A stretch of DNA of 64,000 nt from Costus lasius (taxonomy: Eukaryota; Streptophyta; Magnoliopsida; Zingiberales; Costaceae), in NCBI GenBank assembly GCA_027563935.2, contig CM050451.1, positions 104,869,565 to 104,933,564 of the forward strand, read 5' to 3'. Made by a program: the position numbers and the translations under genes. The notes below the pieces were generated by a model. That model did not search any database. It was not told the origin of the DNA and saw only the letters and a list, made by a program, of their open reading frames with translations. Each line of letters starts with the position of its first letter. The stretch's first letter is position 1. This document shows, piece by piece, positions 44,805-58,100 of this stretch.

Positions 44805-47800
44805 TCAGCCAAACATGAGATTGTTTATCTGATAAATCCCGATATCAGAGATAGGTTCAATAGGCTGTTCTTCTCCTACTGTAGATGTCATTCTAGAGCG
44901 TTCTCGGCTATGTTCATCTGCATAAAGTAACAAAACTATAAGAGCTTCAGAATGTACTTATTATACATAAATTCATGACAACTAATTTATGCCTGTTATC
45001 TATAGATTATCTTCTGTAAAGATTCAACTGGATACTCTTCTGATGATTGGTAGTAATTCTTAAGACCTAGTTTATGGGTGGGCTTGAATATAGCGTGAAA
45101 CTGGATTCTTCTCAACTTGAATGACCAATATCTTTTGGTGAACTACGTTTCTGTTGTAGGCTAGACATACTCATTGACATTCTTTTTCATCAAAACAGCT
45201 TCTATTTGCAACTTCATTATCTAACACGCAGCTGACCTCCCAGTTTACACCCTAAAGACTTTTATCAATAATTATTTGGTATCTAGTACTACCCTGCCAT
45301 TGACAAATCTGATTTAATGAACATAAACATTTATACCCAAGGCCACCAGTTCATATCATGAGCTCCTTTGACTGTTTACAAATCAAAGAATTATCTAAAC
45401 CTCCTAAGATAAAATCCACAACTCACCGAAGTGGCAGAATGGTAGGAAATACCATACCATCCATACTATTGTAATAGACAGAACAAGTGAAGTAACGAAA
45501 TTTAAAAAAGAAGAGTACGAGGCCTAGCTAAGTGGACAACTTGAGCACCATTCCTTGTCTTATTAGGCTAACTGATGTGGATAAACGTTTATGCATGTTC
45601 AACATCTCCTTTGAAGTTATACAAAAAAGAACTTTAACTACTATAGAGGGTAGAGCAACACTACCTCTGGATAAAGTAAAAAATGATTTCCTTTTAAAAA
45701 TTAAAGATTATTTTCTCTTTCGTTCTTAGAAGGATGTATTGTTCCTTACGATGTATTACTTCTCATGTCTGGCATTACTACCAGTGCACTAGCGAATATC
45801 TGATTAGAAAACAATAAAAGATGACAATGACATTTCCAAATATAAAATGAATTATATTAAAACTAAGCCACTCAAAATTTCCTGATAGAGTTTCTTACGA
45901 ATGCACAATTACCATCAGTACTAACATAATATTATCAATTCAACTAGCAAAACACTTACCAAACATTATGGTAAATGAAGTTGGAGGTGGCGTCACCATG
46001 AAGTTCAAACCCACGTAAAATACAATTGCCAAAACTACTGTTACCATTACAAAAGATGGAATTGTTATTGCCCAGTACCTGTTAGTAAAAACAATCAGAA
46101 AAAGAATTCATATTCATAGTCCAAGTATTACACAAAAATGAGCATTACACAGATTGAGGAAAAAGCAAAAAGAATATCAAAACTGAAAAAGAAAAAGAAA
46201 AGAAGGAAAATGTTGGTACTACCACAAAACCTTCATCTCATATTGAGTTGATTAGGAAGAATTAAAAACCGATCCATCCACTAGTACAGGTACACGATTG
46301 TATATATATGTATATATAACCAATGGTACGGTACCATGTTTCTTAAACCTTGTGTGTTGCTTTATGTTTTTGGTAGATAAATTTGGTCTTGCCAGCTTGT
46401 TAATCTTTTTTTTTGTGAATAATTAGAGTCACTGTTAGCCTTCCATGTAGCTTCTGTATTGCACTATTTGAGTTTTTGCTTTGAGAAAGTACAAGGGCTC
46501 GTGTCCCCCGCTGCATAAAACCGCCTGATCCTCCATCTTCAGGCCCCTCGCTGGCCTCCAACGGCTGCTCCTCCCCTTCATAGGTCTCCACTAGCAAGCT
46601 GGGGATGCTCAACCTCCCCTCTAGGAAAAAAAGGCTTGGAACTCACTGTCTAAGGATAACATTGGAGCTCCCTCCAGGACCTCCATTTACTTTGATTGCG
46701 TTTTGAAAGCTGTTGTTTTAGAATAACATTGGAGACCCCTCAGTGCCTCCATTTACTTTGATGCTGTTTTGAAAGCTGTTGCGGAGAATGATTCTGATAG
46801 GATCATTGTGGACGAAGAGAAACTTCAGAGTTGGAGGGAGCAGTGGAAGAGTTCCCTTATTGGAAAATTTCTCACTAAAGCTCCCCCAGTCCACATCCTC
46901 AGGCCTGCAAGAACGAGGATTTGGAATGCGCAATCTTTGAATGCTATACTGGACTTGGAAAATGGATACTATCTCTTTAGATTCACGTCAAGAGAGGAGG
47001 CAATTGAGAAGCTTACTGGTGGCCCAAGGAACGTCCTGGGTGAAGTCATCAACTTAATGCACAAGCTAAAAACTGCCCCAATATGGGTTAAATTACAAGG
47101 GCTGCTGAAGACTTTGTTATTGATTTAGCTACAAGAATAGGCAAGCCCCTGAAAGTGGATGATTGTGCAACAACGCATAACAAAGGGAAATTCATAACAA
47201 AGGGAAATTCACCTGCGTATGTGTGGAAGTAGACTTGGAGAAGCCACTCCGGAAAGGAATCGGGATTGGAACTAAAGAGAGATTTCTACCAAGTTATTTC
47301 ATACAAAAACCTCCCGATGTTTTGTGTAAACTCGGCTGTATAGGGCACAAAATGCAAGTCTCTCTCAAAGACAGTAGTGAGCCAAGAAAATCAGTGGAAA
47401 CGGCAACAGGCTCTAGTAAGAGCTAGTCGGAAGCCCTTCAAGCGACACCGGCACCGGTAGAGGTGGCTCAACCACCTTGGATCATAGTCGAGAATCTTGA
47501 TTGGATCGGACACAACTCTGACTTCGGCAAAGCCTTAAATAATCCCAACAAGGATAATGGGACTAAAAACCCATTAACCCGTTTTAAGCAAACAACTACC
47601 GGAAGCTTGGCCCATACTGAAGGCACTAGCCAGAAGCAACGGGTGAGAGACATGACTGAAAAGCAACCGGTTAAACTTTGACAAAGCAAGGTCAAGCGAG
47701 AAGCTTCCTAAGACTGCTTTGACTGGATAGACTAGCTTCACCCATCAAGCTGTCAAATGCTTTGCTTCAGAAGTTATCGAACCAGAAAACTCTCCCTCAG

Positions 47801-50800
47801 TGTGCATTGAAGAATCAGAGGAAGAACTCCCCTTAGTTATTTGGGCCACGCAGGCCCACCAAACTCTTGCTTTAGAGAACATTGAACCGAGGCCCATGGT
47901 CATTGAAGAGGATACCTCGCTAGCTCTTATCCTAGTGGTGATCTCAAAGTTGTAGAGGGATGCAGTTGGGAAGAACCAAATGTGGAGCTAGTTGCAAAAG
48001 TCATCAAGAAATTCAATGGCATCCTCGAAGAGAGGAAAGAAGACCTTGCTCTATGCAAATCTTCCACAAGAATGGGATCTAAGGCAACCAAGCATAAAAG
48101 GGTTAAGCTACATATTAGTCCTACGCGAAAGGACCAAGTGTCCTTTCCTTGCCCTGTCCTCTCACTCTCTCCTTATGTTTTTTTAATTATCATGTTATGC
48201 ATCTCATGGAACTGCAGAGGCATCGGTAGAAGGCACACCGGTGACCTAATTAACTTTTGAAAGAAAACCTTAACCCCTTCTATTATGGCATTGCAGTAGA
48301 CTCACCTGGATGAAGAAGGAGCTAAAGCCTTTAACTAAAGAACTTGGCAAGAATTGGAACTATACTATGTCCCCAGCCAAAGGCACTTCGAGAGGCATTC
48401 ATGTAGCTTGGAACAACAAAACGCTGGAAATGAAAGTAACTGCTTCAATTGATCAATACATAAGCTTGGTAGTGGAGCATAAAAGGTATGAACCCTGGAT
48501 CTTAACTACGTTAGTCATATTCATCAAATCCGTAACTCTATGTGGAAGGACCTTGAGAAAGTCAACCTCTCAGACATCCCCTGGATGGCCAGAAGGGACT
48601 TCAATTGCATTGTGAGCAAGGAAGAGAAACGGGGTGGATCTCCCTTCTCTTTTAATAATTCTAGTTCTCAATTTAGAAATTTTATTGTCATCCATGGTTT
48701 TATAGATTTAGGCTTTGACAAAAACCCATTCACTTGGTCTAATAACCAAAAGGGCCCTAATAAAATTTTGTCCAGGCTTGATAGAGCGCTCGCCAATAGT
48801 AGTTGGCTTAGGATATTTGGGAACTCCACTATTTCTCACTATCCTAGAGGAGTCCCTGGTCGCAACCCTCTCCTTATTCACATTAATACCTCCATCATTA
48901 CTCGCACTAGCCCCTTTAGATACAAAACTTACTGGAATATGTTTAATGAGCCTTTTTAAGATTATTAGGCATGAGTGGCACTCCCTCACCAACCAAGACC
49001 GTTCCTTTAAAATAAGACTCAGGAAATATTCAAGCTAGACTCGAAAATATTCAAGTTAGACTCACTGAACAGAATAGAAAATATATAGGTAACCTTGAAA
49101 AAATTCTTTATCAAACTCAGAATGAAATTAAGTGCCTTGAAAGCTTTGAAAGCAAAACAACTTTGCTTTCTAAGGAGGATAGACTCCTTAGCCTTCCCAA
49201 CAAAGCTAAGGCCCTTGCTAGACAAATCAACATCAAGTGGCAAACTCTGGCCAAATGTAACTAGATAAAAGAAGGAGATGCTAACACAAGATTTTATCAT
49301 AACATGGTTACCATAAGGAAAAGGACTAATCTCATCTACAATTTTAAAACTGAAAATGGCACCTTCTTAGCAGACACTTCTAAAATCCAAGAGGCTTTCA
49401 TAAAACACTATGAGACTTTATGGACTGAAAATCAAGCAGACCTCCTCAAAACCATTGATATGAAAATTCTAACTAGCAACCAATCCAAAATAGACAATGC
49501 TAAGCATGATAAGCCCTGTAAAGCCTTCACTTTAGAAGAAATCACTAGGGTCGTTAAAGAGCTTAAGAATGGCAAAAGCCCATTTTACAAGCATAACTGA
49601 GATAACATAAAGAAAATATCACTGCAGCTTCTGTCAATTTCCAAAATGATAATATCATTCCAATTTCTTAGAGCATGACTCAACTCATTTTTATTCCCAA
49701 AATCCCAATCTCAATGCACATCAATGATTTCCGGTTGCTTGCCATGTGCAATGTTCTCTATAAAATCCTCTCCAAGGCTATTGTTAATCGTATGACTCCT
49801 TACCTTCATGATCTCATTAACCAAGAACATTCTTCATTCACTAAAGGGAGGAATATCTATGACAATATTCAAATTGTCCAAGAGATCGCCCATGGCATCT
49901 AGCACTCCAAAAGTAAGAACCTGGTGATATTTATCAAGTTGGATCTTGAGAAAGCTTTTGATACCCTCAAAAGAAAAGCGATCGCTCTTGCCCTTAAGCA
50001 TCTTAATTTTTCCCACAAGTTTACTGAGTGGATTGTGGCATGTATCAATTCTCTGCTCTTCTCCTGCAGCATTAATGGTAGCCACTTCCTCTGTCTCCAT
50101 AGTAGCAAGGGTATTCGACAAAGCGACCTGCTCTCACCTTACCTTTACGTTATCACAGCAAATATTCTTAGTCTCCTCATCCATGATGGAATCAATCATA
50201 AAAAAATCATTCCTTATAACATCAAAGGTAAGTGTCAGCTTTCGCATCTTATGTTTGCTGATGATATCATCATTTGTGTGCATGGTAACAAGAAAACCTA
50301 CATCAACCTTAAGAAAATTCTTGACGGATACTATGACATTTCTGGGCAAAGGATTAATAGCAAGAAGTTGAGAATCTTTTTTCCTATTCATACCCCCTTC
50401 CACACTAGACATAAAATGTCCAAAATGTTGAGCATTTCTCAGGGAGACTACAGATTTAGCATGAATGTCTCTAGAAACTGGATACCAAACTCCAATTGTG
50501 GCAAGGTAAGCATATCTCCCAGGCAAGTAGAGTTACCCTTGTTAAAAGTGCCTTGTCCCCTATCCCCATACACAACTTAATCTCTAACGGCCTTTCTTTT
50601 ATACTCACTTGGAAAAATTTAATGGCCGAGTTCGCAAATTTATTTGGTCTAACCACAAGGAAAAAGGAGGTATACATCTCATAAATTGGAACAATGTTAT
50701 TACCAAAAAATCATAGTGGGCTATACATAAAAGATCTTACTCTTATGAAGCCTGCCATTAACAGCAAAAGAATTATTGATATCCTAAATAAAGACAAGTA

Positions 50801-53375
50801 GTTGTGGGTTAACGTTGTCACTGCTAAGCATGGAACTATTGACCCTAAAGAGAAAAACAATAGTCGGAGAGCTAACATAAGCTGTATGGGGCTCATTAGT
50901 GACCTTAATATCATCGGCTGTTATTTGGCCATTAGGAGGGGGCATGAAAGTCAAGAGGAGGCTGGCAGGACTTGGAAAGATGGATCCAATCAACTACTAA
51001 AGCTATGTATTACACCCTCTTGAAGGACAAAATCCCCCAGACTCCTCCTTGGAATGGTTTGAAGGCTCTCTGGTATCTCAAAACCTCCCTGAAAATTAAG
51101 CTTTTTGGATGGAAGCTTCTCCACCAAAGGCTCCCAACTCTGGTCAGATTTAATAAGCTGGATATCAATGTATGCAATGTTTGTGTCCCGTGCAACAAGT
51201 CTGAGGAATCAGTTACTCACGTTTTCTATCAATGCAGCTATATGAAGAAGGTTTGACAAAATCATGCTAGCCACAATAAGTCCCCAAACTTCAATTTTAA
51301 AAATTGGATTGATGGGGCTTGGTTGACTTGCCTACATGATAATGATTTCCATTTTAGATCTCTCATTTTGATAACATGTTGGTAGGTTTGGAAGGACAGG
51401 AATGACATAATTTTTAAAGAGAGACATGCACTCCTGCCCATTCTAGCAGGGAAGCGATAATGGAGTATAAGATCACACAAGAGGAACTTTCAAATTCCCC
51501 ACGTGGTAGTAGATAGGACGGAGGAGCTGAAACTTGGAAGAAGCCAAAGCCTGGACAGATCAAGTTTAATACAGAAGGAGCACGGATCTGTAGAAGCAAT
51601 GAAGCTGGAATTGGATACATTGCATGCAATTCCAATGGCGAACCACTCATCGCAGCTGCTGTGCATCATATTTGTTCCTCCGTGATCTACACTGAGTTGC
51701 TAGCTATTTGTAATGGGATATGTTACGCACATGCACACAATCACATTTTGAACATGGAACTCATCATCAAAACTAATAGCTTGGAGACCATTAATATCAT
51801 CAGGGGCAACAACACACACCCAACATTTGAAGTTTTGCAACTCCTAAACAAAATTAGATACTTATAATCTAGATGCAATTTCTCTTTTGTCCATGTTAGT
51901 AGAACCGCTAATAAGTCTGCGAACTAGCTAGCAGGCAACGCTAAGAGAAACAACTCTATGTATGCTTGGACTAAAATGTGGCCCTCGGAGCTAGCCAATC
52001 TTTTTGAGTCTTGATGCTGTATATTAACTAAAAAAAAAACTTATACAGGTTCCTATTATCAAGAAAGGAATGCAGTACACTTAGCATTTGATGAAAGGTT
52101 CCAAATTTTAACAATGGTCATAGCAAGGATGTATAGTAGAAAAAATATATCAAATTTAATGTTATATGTACAAATTCGTTCATTGTCAAGATTTCACTTG
52201 TAGATATTTCTATCCTGTTAGTGCTAAAATTGCATTAGCTAACCAAATAAAATTGTGAACGGTCAATGTTTTAATCCAATCATACTATTTCAGTCCAAAA
52301 GGCTCATGGCTAAAAGCATTCAACAATATGGGCATGAAACCAGGAAGACACAATCAGTAAACCTTCAGCTATAATGCTGGTTCCAAATTCTACAATATTT
52401 CTTAGGAAACAAACTGCACAAAAAAAAAGTAGAAAATAAATTACATGTGTAGACCCTACTCAGAAAACAAAACACACAGGCTAGTTAACAATTTTTGTTG
52501 TGAAACTGCAACCAAGTACCAACCGCCCTAAGGAACAAAAGAGATTATAATGCTGGAAGACATTTTTAATGAATTCACTTTCTTTACTCCACCTAGGAAA
52601 GTAAAATTACCTATATCCTTTTCCAAAATGGAATTGTAGAGAAATACATGCATTATCATTTGAGATACCAAAGACAATACCATTTACTCTACATCATAAC
52701 CCCCTCATAGAGGGTAATAGATCGCTTTCAACAGCTATGAAGCAACATAAATAACATGTTTTTGTCTGTTTAAAGAAGTCACTAGGGATACTCCATATGA
52801 CCATCTTACATGAGTTAAACAAAAAGTAAAAAGAAAAAAAAAAACCTCTATTGCGTTCCAATAAAACTTCATTGAGCTATTTTCACAAACATAAAAACTA
52901 CAAACTACGCCAGGATCAGCAGCAGTCCAATCTTGATCATGAATCTTATGTACATATATATATATATATATATAAAACTCGCTGAGAAATTATATGATTA
53001 ATATTCACTTACTTACTAGGATAGTAAGTGATGCCCAAATAATGCAGCCACGGTTCAGGAGTGTACGCCCACACAATAAAGATTACTGCAACGAAGAAAA
53101 AGCAGTTTCTTTTTAGGCGTAATGTCCACTAAACGACTGAACCTTATCGTAGAGCTACTACCAGCAGCAATGACGGTGGTGATGGATCCGACGAAGCCAT
53201 ATACCTCCGAAGGCTTTGGCCCGTTCTCATCGGCGAACCCTGCAGCGAAGGAGGCTGAAGCCTTCTCATCTGGATCGGGAACTCGATGCTTCTGCCTCCT
53301 CTCTCTCAGGAGGCTCAGCGTTCGCCTTGGGCTGCTCACCACCAGAGACGTCGGCGATGACGGCGGCGACTCCAT
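44805..53375 (-). CDS. PIGP: PIG-P, GPI N-acetylglucosaminyltransferase subunit P
   Basis: Small ER-membrane subunit of the complex that makes GlcNAc-phosphatidylinositol, the first step of GPI-anchor synthesis. Four minus-strand exons join in phase to 172 residues: 53375-53162, 53085-53013, 46078-45960 and 44917-44805. The N-terminal about 55 residues are Ser/Pro-rich and basic. The signature PSEVYGFVGSITTVI (about 55-69) starts TM1, followed by VWAYTPEPWLHYLGITYYPS. TM2 is about 97-122 (YWAITIPSFVMV...), then GLNFMVTPPPTSFTIMF. The end EEQPIEPISDIGIYQIN...LMFG is the conserved C-terminus. All introns are GT-AG. The 6.9-kb intron 2 contains an antisense LINE. No disabling change seen. Confidence 0.93.
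46400..52040 (+). mobile_element. LINE retrotransposon, antisense in PIG-P intron 2
   Basis: Plant L1-type element, degenerate but with domains in full order. A DUF4283-like ORF1 (46769-47128 and on to about 47426) has SDRIIVDEEKLQSWREQWKS and a damaged Cys knuckle (CKLGCIGH). An APE-type endonuclease starts at CISWNCRGIG (48192). RT fragments lie at 49304-50580, with FIKLDLEKAFDTL and catalytic FADDI. A zinc-binding region follows RT (51100-51256, KLFGWKLLHQRLP ... THVFYQC). RNase H lies at about 51540-51867. An A-run closes it at 52030-52039. Many stops and frameshifts. The 5' end is approximate and no target duplication was found. A 66-bp-period duplication lies near 46656-46785. Confidence 0.9.
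46656..46785. repeat. Tandem duplication near the LINE 5' end
   Basis: Two copies of a segment with CCTCCATTTACTTTGAT and GTTTTGAAAGCTGTTG, about 66 bp apart, at the beginning of the ORF1-like region. Confidence 0.8.
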
Positions 53376-55191
53376 CTTTTTTTTCCCTGCCGAGTGGTCG
53401 CGGATATGTATGCAGAAAAAATTTTTCGTCTAGAAATGATTTCAGGAGGCGTCTTTTTTTCGTCTCTTACGCGACTTCCAATTAAAATTCAGGTTTGAGT
53501 TTCTAGAAAAGACAAAGGGCAAGAGCCGAAAATCCCAAATTCACAATTGCTTTTCAAAGCCCTATTTTGCGGGTAAACGGGTAAACGGGTAAACGGGTAA
53601 ACGGGTTCCTAGTGAGCCGATTAATTTAATTCAAATATAATTTATTTAATTAATTAAATTAAACTGTGTAATATAAATACGATTCAAATAATTTGTTTAT
53701 CATTCATATTTTAAATATAAATAATTAATTAATTAAAATTTTATTAAAATTAATAAAATTTTAGATTTAGATATGAATCAAAATCTGGATTAAAAAATAG
53801 TTAAAAAATATTTAGACTTTTATAGGCTAGCAATGAGTCAAGTGAGTCTATATTTAAATTTTTTTTATATAAATATATAATATAATCAGATTAAGCGAGT
53901 CAATCCATTTATAATCCGATACGATTCAATTATTTTTTGGATCATAAACGAGTTGATCTATTTATAACCCGAACATAATTATAACTAATTCGAATTCATC
54001 TAATTTTGTATTGAGTCATATTTTGTCAAGTTTACTCGTTAGTGTGAATTATCATCAATTACGATCAATTATGACAAATAATTATTTATCCACGTGGACA
54101 TGTATCTTTTATTCTTTTAAACTTATTTATTCTTAGCATCTCTCTTTTGGAGTTATTCAATTATCATCAATTATTTCTATCAAAACTCTTTATCAGTTAA
54201 CTGCAAGTTATTCAATTATCATCAATTAACATTAATGATTTTGACGGTGAAGGCATGTGAGCCATCTCCTCCTCGGCCTTTATCGTATGACATAATATTG
54301 CGGGCCAAGCATGGCTTGTCGTCACGCAATTAACAGATATTCCTCTCCTCCCTTCACGTCCGCAGCGCCTTCCAAGGGGATGAGCCTCGTCTCAGCGAGG
54401 CGATCTGCTGCGGTGTCGCGACTCGCCACCCAAGTTCATTCACCTCACCCATTGTTGCTAGGTGGAGCCCGTGATTGGAGGGACAACTGGGCCCGCGCAT
54501 GCGACGACAACCACACGGTCCGACTTGTCGAAACTTTTTAAAGAGCATGCGATGCGAGTCGTCAGATGCGCTTAATTAAGAAGCTCTGTGGGTGGGCCCG
54601 ACTCCTACAGCTTTCCAATAAAGAATTTATTCCAAAAAAGAATTTAAAAATTAGATAAAATTTAATTTAACGTAATAAATAACAAGTTAATATGAATTGA
54701 AGTACTTATTACCGCCCTTGTCATCGCCAATATTCATTTTGAGTCGTCCATCAAGACGTAAGAACTCTCCCCCCACTCGCCACGTGTTGGGATAGCATTA
54801 GCCAGTTCGTCAAGTAGAAATAAAGATTTATTAAAATAATGGTAAATTTAGGGGAATACAGAGAGGATGAAGCCATTTACCATCTGTGCCAGGGCAAAAG
54901 AGGGACAGCCCAACGACCGATTCCCTGCGCTATCGCCGAGGAAACGGAAATCTTTCTCAAGGCAAGCTTCTCGCGCGTTCTTCTCTTCCAAATCGTCTGA
55001 TCCCTCTGTTGAAGTAATTACCTTTTTTTTTTTTCTTGGGCATCTAACCAAAGAAATTACAACTATCTGTTTTTCGAAGATTTTGATTTCGTCCGGTGCT
55101 GATTTCGTGGGATTGAGGTTTTCGATTGACGTTATCGGGTCTCCAGTTTGGGTGGCCGGTAGTTGGAGTAGGAGAAGAGGAGAGATCAACC
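53376..55191. other. Divergent intergenic region of PIG-P and tetraspanin
   Basis: Should hold both promoters. Contains four copies of GGGTAAAC (53572-53606), then about 650 bp of A+T-rich DNA. A segment at 54300-54560 is G+C-richer but has no recognised product. The tetraspanin 5' UTR is probably within 54880-55191. Confidence 0.5.
53572..53606. repeat. GGGTAAAC short tandem repeat
   Basis: Four perfect 8-bp units GGGTAAAC followed by GGG, about 200 bp upstream of the PIG-P start. Confidence 0.95.
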
Positions 55192-58100
55192 ATGGCGTGC
55201 AAGGGGTTCTGGGAATGTTTGTTGAAGCTTCTTAACTTTCTATTGACGGTCACCGGGTTGGCGATGGTGGGATACGGGGTGTACTTGTTGGTGGAGTGGA
55301 ATAAGGTCGCTTCTGGCCGTGACAGCGACGACCCGGTTTCGCCGACGAGTTACGATCTCGAGTTCTTGAAGCTGGGCAGGCCCATGCTTGTCGCCGTATC
55401 ACTTTCATCCAGTTTCCTGGATAACCTACCGAAAGCTTGGTGCGTAATCTGTCCGATTCGTTGTTCCATCATGAAGCGCTTCGTTGATCTTACTGCAAAA
55501 GTTCTAATTTTTTGGTTCATGGTCGATTGGACGAGTTATGTTCTCGCTGTTGGGTCTACATTTGAAAATTCTGCACTGTTATGACAATATATGTTGAAAT
55601 GGGTTCCGAGTCAGAACAAAACATTGATAGAATTAACCAGCATATTGCTTCAATATTTCACTAATTTTTCCTACTTCTTGTACGATTTTCCTACTTTAAT
55701 TTTGCGTAATAGTTGGTCGTGCATTTTAATTTAGATTGTAACTTTCATTTCCCCTCCTCCATTCTTCTTTAATAAATTATCTTTCTCCTAATCCCCATCC
55801 TTTTAACCCACCACGTGCACCAAATTTAAGAATCCATCTGCTAAAATAGAGAGAATGAGATACTTATGTTATTGCTGCTGAGCTAAAACAGTTTGTTAGG
55901 ATTCTGAACGTTTGTTCTATCTTTGTTTTTGTCCCGAACACACAAGAAACACTAGAGCTACTTTTTAGATCTCAAGAACTATTAGTCTGTATATGATTCC
56001 GAGCTTTCCTATTTTATTGTTAAAAGTTTGAATTTGTTAATGGGACAACCTGCTTACAAAAATTTAGCAGCATAGGAAATACTAAAACAGAAGAACCAAA
56101 CACCCATTAACATCTAAAGCCACTTGATTAATCATTGAACCATACAGACAGTAATGAGCATGAAAATAGAATCATCATATAATCAAGACAAAAATACCAA
56201 GATTTACGCAAAAAGGACCCTTATGTGATATACTAGATTTGCAATTCCTTTTTGGCAAAATCCCATAATCGTTGTATGTTGCCTCAATAATACCCCTATG
56301 CACAGGTAACATGACACTAACCACAGCTTCTCCATGGTTGGTCATCCTCAATACAATAGATAGACCGAGGCCATGGACAAAACTATCCTTGAAAGGCTCA
56401 AAAGAGGATCGACAGAGTCAAAGGAAACTAGAATGAAGAACTACCTTTGATGTTATGGTCATAGTACAACACATCCTAAATGGTGATTGTAAAGTCCTCT
56501 ATCAAGCTTGCTTTTGTAATGGAGACAATTCTTCTAACAAAATTTGATATTATTGACTTACTGTACAAGTAATGTTTGCATGAACAAGAGATAAGGGGAA
56601 ATTGCAATATTTTAGAAATGATTGTAGAGGAAACATTGAAGTTTATAAGAAGAGCATATCTTAATCGCTCAATTGGAAGGTTCAACCGAGGCATCTAGAA
56701 ATTAGAGATTTGGTTTTGACAACTAAAAAGACCTGACTTATCAAGGAAAACTCACCTTATAAGGACCCTATAGTTGGAGGTGGAAACTATTAGCGAGAGA
56801 CAGGGGTTAGCGATAACATCCCTCAAATATAGAACATGGATGTATTTTATTTAATCACTATAAGCACTCATATAAGTTGATTGGAGCTAATATAGACATT
56901 ATATTTTATCAGTTACTTAGCTATATTTTAGTCATTTCAGTCAGATTTAGTCATGATATATGTTTTTAAAGCTTAGTGTAGTAACTTAATTGATCCATGA
57001 CTCTAAGAGGATTACTCTTAGTGAATCGAGCCTAAGTGGTACAACACCTCTTGAAATTTAACTGAATCAATAGGGTTAATGACTGAGCTAATCTATATAC
57101 TTTGAGTGCATTAGACTTTGTAGATCTATGCTAGAGTACAACATAGTTGATGACTTAGCAAATCAATTGGATCTTGGTGAATGGGTGTGATACCCCTTGA
57201 AGTTAAACTGATATGATATATTTGATGACCTAGTGTATTTATGACTCCAAGTGGATCAGAACCTTGGTTGATTGAGGTTAAGGGTAAAACAAATTAATCC
57301 AAAAGAGTCTATGAATTAGGCAATCTATGATTTTGAGAGGAGCAAGTTCTTGATATGTTAGTGCTAAGTGGCGAAAGATCCCTAGAAGCAAAGATAACTT
57401 ACGTAGCTTATACATGAGTTCAAGATGAATAAATTCTCGATGAATCGTGTCTAATGGTACAATATACTTTTAAGTCTAACTAACTCAACAAGATCAATGA
57501 TTCACTTAAAAGAGGATTGGACTCATTGGCAAATCTAGGCTACAGGGAATTATGACCCTTTAAAGTTGAATTGTCGTCGATGACTTAGTTAACCCATGAT
57601 TCCAAGAATACCAAATTCTTAGTGGATCAGGGCTAAGGGTGTAACACCCCATCAAGTTGAGTTGATTTGTTAGGGTGGATGACTTGTATGATCCATGACT
57701 CTAATAAGATTAGACTCTCAATCATAGCTAAGGAGCATAATACCACTTGAAGTTGAAGACCCAACAAGGTCAATAATAATAAATCTATAACTCCGAGAGG
57801 ATCAAATTTTATACCAATTGCCAATGAGTGAGACCTCCTATACCTATAGGTCCGATAACAAATAAAAGAATTAGATAATGTGAAGTGTTTTAATATATCA
57901 TAGATCCAACTAGAGGTGGCCAATGGGTTGTGTTATGCCGGACTAGGCATGGGTCTGCTTGGCCCATTTCTGTACGGGTCATGCCTGGTACAATACAATA
58001 AAAAACAGGTTGCCCTAGGCACAATACAACAAGAAATGAGTTGTGTCTGACAAGAAAAGGGTTGTGCTTGGCATGACACAACCTCTCAAATTCTCGCCCA

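Noticed and set aside
53122..53433. 103-residue forward frame
   Set aside because: Antisense shadow of PIG-P exon 1.
54311..54541. 76-residue forward frame in a G+C-richer patch
   Set aside because: No domain, no splice partners; the opposite strand is equally open.
56476..56694. 72-residue minus-strand frame in tetraspanin intron 1
   Set aside because: A+T-rich intronic sequence without domain or splice context.
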